NCBI GenBank assembly: GCA_907164885.2
Contig: OU015495.1
Span: 98,357,332-98,421,331, forward strand
Direction: 5' to 3'
From: Dolomedes plantarius
Lineage: Eukaryota; Arthropoda; Arachnida; Araneae; Dolomedidae
DNA length: 64,000 nucleotides
Numbering within the stretch: the first letter of the stretch is position 1; the number at the start of each line of letters is the position of its first letter. The notes beneath the pieces were generated by a model that was given only the letters and a program-made list of their open reading frames with translations, had not been told where the DNA came from and did not search any database. Positions 58,755 through 64,000 of the stretch are shown here, piece by piece. Both the position numbers and the translations under genes were made by a program.

Positions 58755-61051
58755 GAGGGAGGATACTTAATATCCCAGTTGATTGAGTATTGTTCATATT
58801 CCTTCAAAGGATTATATTCAAAGTAAATATTCCTTCTTGTTAGGCATAGGCATCTTTGAATAAACAAAACAAAATTGATATATTATTGAAAAGATGAAGG
58901 ATTGGACCCTTAACACAATTTCTGAAATAAATCGGCAATACTTTTACCAAAAATAAAACCTGGAGATTATTTCCTTGAGGAAGGAAGATTATTTGACTGA
59001 ATTTATAGAATTCATTCCACTGACAACATGTGTATGCATGGCGATGGAGAAAGTATTTGCTGGAGATGAAGAAAAATCTGTCAGCTACTTTTCCTCCTCC
59101 TGGAGAGAGTAATGTAAATTATGATAAAATATAACTCCCCCGATATCTTTTACTCAAGGCTAGTTTCCTAAATGCTTTAGTCGCGTCTTGTTGTCATGAA
59201 GGTTGCTTCTGCGGAAACCGAAGCATTGATGCAAAAAAAAACGTACATTTGAGTGTCATATCCCATAAAAATTCGCTAGCTTCTCTAATAAGTCTTTTAT
59301 AAATCTTCGCTATTTGCATCATGCATCCTATTATCATTCAAAATGGACGACAACCGCATATTTTCATGGGATAGTAAACGTTGGATGTATAGGGACTTCA
59401 TAGTTTTAGTTTGATTACATTTAGTTACTTTCTCTCTCTCGGTATATATATATATACCCTTTGAATGGTTTAATTTAAGATTTTTTATTCTAAATCGATA
59501 CTATAACTTAAATATCTGAACTATTATCATAAAAATAGATAAAATTTTATCTGATTTACAAAATATTCGTATTTCTTTTGTTTTGTTAAAGTTCCTTAAA
59601 AATTACATATCTATTAACAAACGTTTTCTTTCCTTATTTTTTTTGGGGGGGTGGGTGGGTGGGAGGGAGTCAGAAAAAATTTTAATGCAACAGCTAAATT
59701 TGTTTGTTCCAGTTTTTAAGTCATATATCACTCGTAATAATTTAAGACGAAAGGACTATGAAAATTAAAAATTTTTCACGTAACTCATTGAGAAATTCTG
59801 CTTTTAAAATTTATGTTATTAACCTTACTAACTGACCCAAAATTAAAAGTTATCAGATGTTAACACAATTGGGTTGAATTACACATTATAGACCTAGCTT
59901 TATTATTACACCTATATTTTGTCTCCTAACTAAAATCCAGCCAAAAATCAGAAGAGAAATTTTAAATTACACGCTAATCTTACAAATTAAAAAGACGGTG
60001 TTGTACACTTAATAAATTATATCTGTAAAAGGGTTTTCCATTACGATCACCATTTATATCTATCGTATTAAAAATTACATTTACTCATTCACAAGTGCGT
60101 CAAAAATTTTTGCCATTTGAGTTTTCAAAATAGAAAGAAGTAACTTGTAAAAATAACAATTTCTTATCGCTAAAATAGGAATTTCGAAAAGACAACAGCG
60201 ATATAGAAATTGAAAAACAAAATGGAAGTTTAATATGCACAAAATAAAGTGCTCAATTTAAAAGCATAAATAAGAACTGAGTAGACGAAAAACAATTTCA
60301 TCCCTTTAATCAACAGTTGTGTTCCTGAAAGTACATTTTTCGATTTTTGACTCTCTTTGACGGCGTTATTTGATGTTGTGAAGCTAAAAAGAGTCCTTTG
60401 AAGTCATTTATCAAAGCAACTTATGGTTCTTTCGAGAGATAAAAGCAAACACTTCCTTAAATCAGGATTTGAAACTGAAAAACTAAATCTTAAAAGCAAT
60501 CCATAGTCAAAAGTATGTAAAAAAAATTTACTTTACAGTAATTCATTTTGACAGGTGTAAGAGGGTTTTGTAAAATATGAAATATTATTGAAATACAATT
60601 CAATAACAAATATCATATTAATGTAATTATTTTTTATTGAAGTTAACTTCTGAATATTTAATGCAGAATGGTTTTTCACTAGGTCCAGGAAATTCTCCAG
60701 AATTTAGCAAAGTATATTTTCCAAATATGCCGAGGCAAAAAACAGTTTTCTCCCATAATATATGGCAAGTACACGTGTTCATAACTTTGTTAATATGTCA
60801 TTGATTTAAAGGTAAACGTAATAATGTCACGAAAAAGATCAATCAATCTACACAAATTGTTTGCGGTTCTTGTTTAAGAGGTCAATTTATTTCAAGAAGC
60901 TTTCTTCATTGAAAGACAAAACGTAAGGAAAATTAATTGAAATATTGATTAATAAGACATCAGTAGATCAATTATATGACATTGGAAGCTCGGACTTTTA
61001 ACCTTAGAAATATTTAGTCGGAACATATTTAATAACGTTTTTCAAACGTTA
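58751..61051. other. No gene; dispersed repeat and G-rich run inside
   Basis: This stretch contains the partner repeat at 59120-59400 and a GGGGGGGTGGGTGGGTGGGA run at about 59644-59667, which could form a G-quadruplex. Otherwise it is A+T-rich DNA without recognisable features. Confidence 0.5.
59120..59400 (+). repeat. Dispersed repeat, copy 2 (partner at 33490)
   Basis: Diverged, co-linear match to 33490-33760, including TGATAAAATATAACTCC and CATGAAGGTTGCTTCTGCGG. Class unknown. Confidence 0.6.
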
Positions 61052-61681
61052 TCTAATATATAAAAATGAATGTTTGTATCTCTGTAATTGTATAGAAATC
61101 CACAGTTTAGGAGCAACGATCGTGAAATTTTACATACAGGCGTCTTTAAAAACAGCCGAGGGTCTGAAGAACTTCAAAAATCGAAATTAATTACCGTTGA
61201 TTTTTAATTAATAAAAAACCAACAATTTGTAAGCTGTTACACTTTGTGGAATCACCGCTCTGAATATGGCGTCCACGTTAGGGTTAGCTGAAGCGAACAG
61301 CGAGCGAAAAGATAAAAATAAATAAAATCAAAAAGTTTCAAGTTACATATTAAGCCAGAATAATAAATGAAAATAATAATCTTTCAAGTCAGATTTTATA
61401 CTCTAAAATAAATCGGATCCAACGGCATATTGACACTATCACACGCGATGGAAAATTCGAATCAACCACGCTAAGTGTCACAAGATCATTTTTAATCGCT
61501 ACTGCAACCCCCCTCGCTTATGTCTTTGTGTCTATTGAAGAGTTAAAGACTAAGCTTCTATCCTGCTAACTTATTTCTAACTTAAACTCCTCTTACTCCA
61601 TAAATACATGTATATTCACCAACCCATAGCAACTTTCCAGTAATTTTAGTACAAATATTGTCCTATTTACACAATACACTA

Positions 61682-61760
61682 GCATGTTATTGTGGCGCAT
61701 TCGGTAAGAGCGTTCATTTACTATACTACACGAAGCGGGTTCGAATACGGATCGTACAGA
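61682..61760 (+). other. tRNA-like segment
   Basis: TGGCGCATTCGGTAAGAGCG (A-box-like) and GCGGGTTCGAATACGG (B-box with one change) are spaced as in a tRNA. The acceptor ends do not pair, so a tRNA pseudogene or SINE head carried by the Helitron is more likely than a working tRNA. Confidence 0.5.
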
Positions 61761-61794
61761 TTTTGCTAAACCTGTATTTTCAGCTTTTATTTTA

Positions 61795-61905
61795 TTATTT
61801 TTTAAATTATTATTATTATTATTTTTATTTATTATTTTTTTAAATTATTTTTATTTTATTTTATTATTTTTAAAAATTATTATTTTTATTTTATTTTATT
61901 TTTCA
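61795..61905. repeat. ATT/ATTTT-rich low-complexity tract
   Basis: Irregular TTA/TTTTA runs. The open frame 61658-61843 ends in Tyr/Phe repeats because of it and is not a gene. Confidence 0.9.
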
Positions 61906-62420
61906 TATTATTAATGTGTATAACATTTCGTATACTTTTTTTTCTATGTCATTTATACTGTGTTTATTTTTTAATGGATTTTGGTAGGTTTATTATAAAT
62001 TTATGTATTTTATGTTTTACTTTTCAGGAATTTTTGCTCCAATGATAAAGGCTAAATCTTTTCTATGTTATTTATACTGTATTTAGTTTTTAAATTGATT
62101 TTGGTTAACAAACATTCGACAATTTGACATTTTACTTTTCAGCTTTACTTTCCTAAAGACAATTAACATTTTTCCTTTTCAGCTTTTAGTGGTTTATTAT
62201 AAATGTATATATTTTATGCTTTACTTTTCAGGGTTTTTTTGCTCCAATGATGAAACGCTAAATCTAGCTGAATTCTGAAGAAATTATTGTAAAATTATGG
62301 TTTTTTATGTTGGGTTTTCTTTTTATTCATGTGTATAACATTTCACATGCTTTTTATTCTATGATATTTATACTGTGTTTAGTTTTTAAATTGATTTTGG
62401 TTAACAAACATTCTTAAAAT
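61905..62420 (+). repeat. Two copies of a roughly 230-bp internal unit
   Basis: The phrases GTGTATAACATTTC, TTATACTGTGTTTA, TTTATTATAAAT.TAT, CTTTACTTTTCAGG and TTTTTGCTCCAATGAT recur in the same order. Occurrences lie at about 61916-62048 and again at about 62186-62360, with GATTTTGGTTAACAAACATTC at both about 62097 and 62393. A further copy lies at 63590-64000. Confidence 0.65.
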
Positions 62421-62583
62421 CCTGGGCAACGCCGGATAAATTATCACCTGTGTAGGTTGATAATTTATAAATTTTAAAACTGTTACCACATGTATATTTA
62501 CAGATCCACAAGAACTTTCCAATATTTTTAATTAATAACAACTCTCGATTCACAAGCATACAGTAGATGGCGCCACTATTTTA

Positions 62584-63035
62584 ATTTTTTTTGTGTCTAT
62601 TTCGTTGTTATGTGACGATAAATTTATTTAAAGTACCAGATAAAGAAATCACATGATCAGCGTTTAATAAATTAAATTGTAAAAATTAATCTTTAAAAAT
62701 TCACCAAAAATTAGAAAATGGAGGTAAAGATGCGAAAAGAATTTCATTTTAAAGGAATTTTTATGATCTTTTTCGTGATATAAATTTTACAACCCTCAAA
62801 TTATTATTTTAAATGCAAACTTGAAAAAAGTTACAAAAACAGATTAAAAATTTAATTAAAAAAAATCTAAGAAGAATTTTTCAAAAATCTTTCTTAGTGC
62901 ACCCCTACATTATAAGAAGAATCGCCATGCCAAATTTCAGTCCTTTAGGTTCAACGGTTTGGTCTGTACTTTGTATGTCAGTCAGTCAATCAGTCAGTTA
63001 GTCAGTTACGGAACTGTTTTATATATATATATAGA
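62584..63035 (-). mobile_element. Non-autonomous Helitron, family 1, copy 5 (5' part)
   Basis: On the minus strand it begins TCTATATATATATATAAAAC after an A and follows the family to about GACAC.AAAAAAAA at 62584, where it stops. The 3' third and CTAG end are missing. The head to GGTTTGGTCTGT (inverted) is well kept. Confidence 0.78.
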
Positions 63036-63589
63036 TTTTTATTACTATCTCTATATCGTAACGTTAACTTCATGCGCACACATTATTTTTAACTGGCATT
63101 CAATTGGCTGTTAAAACTTTATATTTACATCCTATTTAAAAGAAGTAGGGTGTAAATTGTAGGGTGGAAAGTTGGTAAAATTAAAATTTTGTGCAATGTA
63201 TTTTAATTTCTCGATTAAAAGTAGTTTTTTTCTAAAAATCAATTTATTTCGCTTGAAAAGCTAAATATTTTATGCACGCGGTTTATATTATAATTACTAT
63301 CTTTATATCGTAACGTTAACTTCATGCGCGAGCATTATTTTCTTATGCTTTTTTTATTATTATCATCTTTATAATAGCTTTATTTTCATATAGTTTTAAG
63401 CAACTATCGTTTTTATTCATATTATGTTGGTTTTTTATTAATTAAAAATTAAGGGTAATTAATTTCGATTCCGGAAGTTCTTATCTTTATTTTCATATGC
63501 TTTTTCATTTACGGATTATTCAAATGTTGGTTAAAAAACTTTTGCGTAATTTATATATTTGTGTGTGTTTAATTATTGAAATTAATAAA
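63036..63589. repeat. Mosaic of direct and inverted repeats
   Basis: TATATCGTAACGTTAACTTC followed by ATGCGC occurs at about 63053 and again at about 63305. The segment near 63427-63480 (TTTTTTATTAATTAAAAATT ... GGTAATTAATTTCGATT) is the reverse complement of 61160-61215 in the Helitron-like element, with few changes. No gene is seen. Confidence 0.6.
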
Positions 63590-64000
63590 TTTATATTTCT
63601 GGAGAGGATGTTTCAGATTTTAGTGGTACTATGATGAAAGGCTGAATATACCAAAATTCTGAGGAGTTTATTATGGAGAGAAAAGGAATTTAATATGTAG
63701 AGGATGTTTATAGGAGTTAAATGTGGAGAGGAGTTGAATGGTTTGCAGCCCTCAATCAAACACTTCATTTTTTTAAGAGGCAACGCTGCAGTCATATCAT
63801 TGTTCTATTGGAAATTTCTGCTGAACCTGTAATTGCAGCTTTTTTTTACCCCAATGATGAAAGGCTAATTCTAGCTGAATTCTGAGGAGTTTATTATAAA
63901 TTTATATATTTATAGATTTCACAAGGTTTTTTTTCTATGTTATTTATACTGTGCTTAGTTTTAAATTAATTTTGATTAGCAAACATTAGAGAATTTGACA
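63590..64000 (+). repeat. Further copies of the 230-bp unit, running off the window
   Basis: CCAATGATGAAAGGCTAA, TCTAGCTGAATTCTGAGGAG, TTTATTATAAATTTATAT and TTATACTGTGCTTAG repeat the unit of 61905-62420 in the same order. A shorter piece (ATGATGAAAGGCTGAAT, ATTCTGAGGAGTTTATTAT) lies at 63630-63675. The repeat continues past the end of the window. Confidence 0.65.

Larger units (their letters stand above)
61052..62460 (+). mobile_element. Helitron-like element with tRNA-like and repeated internal units
   Basis: The 5' end TCTAATATATAAAAATGAAT follows an A and is typical of Helitron starts. At about 62423-62445, CTGGGCAACGCCGGATAA resembles the G+C-rich 3' segment of Helitrons, and a hairpin (TAAATTATCA...TGATAATTTA) follows at about 62440-62470. 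No CTAG end is present, so the 3' boundary is uncertain or eroded. The interior has a tRNA-like segment, an ATT-rich run and two copies of a roughly 230-bp unit. No Rep/helicase is visible. Confidence 0.6.

Noticed and set aside
61682..61760. Functional tRNA gene
   Set aside because: A and B boxes are present but acceptor ends do not pair and the B box is altered.
61658..61843. Open frame ending in Tyr/Phe repeats
   Set aside because: It comes from the ATT-rich tract next to a tRNA-like segment; no domain.
1..64000. CRISPR array, bacterial operon or phage content
   Set aside because: No regularly spaced repeats with unique spacers, no ribosome-binding sites or packed ORFs; the DNA is clearly eukaryotic.

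Overview
The window looks like non-coding, transposon-rich nuclear DNA from an animal, most likely an arthropod. The evidence is a strongly A+T-rich composition judged by eye, long microsatellites, no long ORF anywhere, no operon-like packing, and a dense mix of Helitrons, Tc1/mariner, hAT, PIF/Harbinger-type MITEs and tRNA-derived SINEs. The Tc1-like transposase remnants at 30.2 kb and 56.4 kb are of types I associate with spider and insect genomes, so a chelicerate is a reasonable guess, but this rests on transposons only. I found no intact protein-coding gene, no rRNA, no functional tRNA and no CRISPR. The whole window could be intergenic or lie inside one long intron.

Layout. 0-10 kb is mostly unannotatable A+T-rich DNA, with one SINE, a GATA-rich block and one DINE-1-like element. 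10.9-12 kb holds a near-perfect foldback MITE and a SINE with a 13-bp target duplication. 14.2-14.56 kb is a CpG-richer segment with a TATA box. 16.7-25 kb is a transposon cluster: Helitron, DINE-1-like fragment, SINE, a Tc1 element with 225-bp inverted repeats, a second Harbinger-like MITE, a hAT remnant with perfect 8-bp TSDs, and a deleted Tc1 element. 30.2-30.9 kb is a decayed Tc1 transposase. 34.5-35 kb is a second Helitron family with an internal tRNA-like segment. 40.4-40.7 kb is the most CpG-rich stretch and the best promoter or first-exon candidate. 41.5-47.1 kb and 51.3-52.7 kb contain nested Helitron, hAT and DINE-1-like insertions. 56.2-57.6 kb is a nearly full-length but dead Tc1-like element. 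61-64 kb is a mosaic of Helitron pieces with tRNA-like and repeated internal units.

The best candidate for something of interest is a family of four elements (6.46, 17.5, 46.9 and 51.6 kb) with subterminal inverted repeats, a central microsatellite and a conserved 3' stem-loop. This is the architecture known from DINE-1/Helentron-associated elements. A Helitron has inserted into the microsatellite of one copy. The transposons show no sign of a functional partnership with host genes. Every transposase seen is broken, so any mobility would depend on copies elsewhere in the genome.
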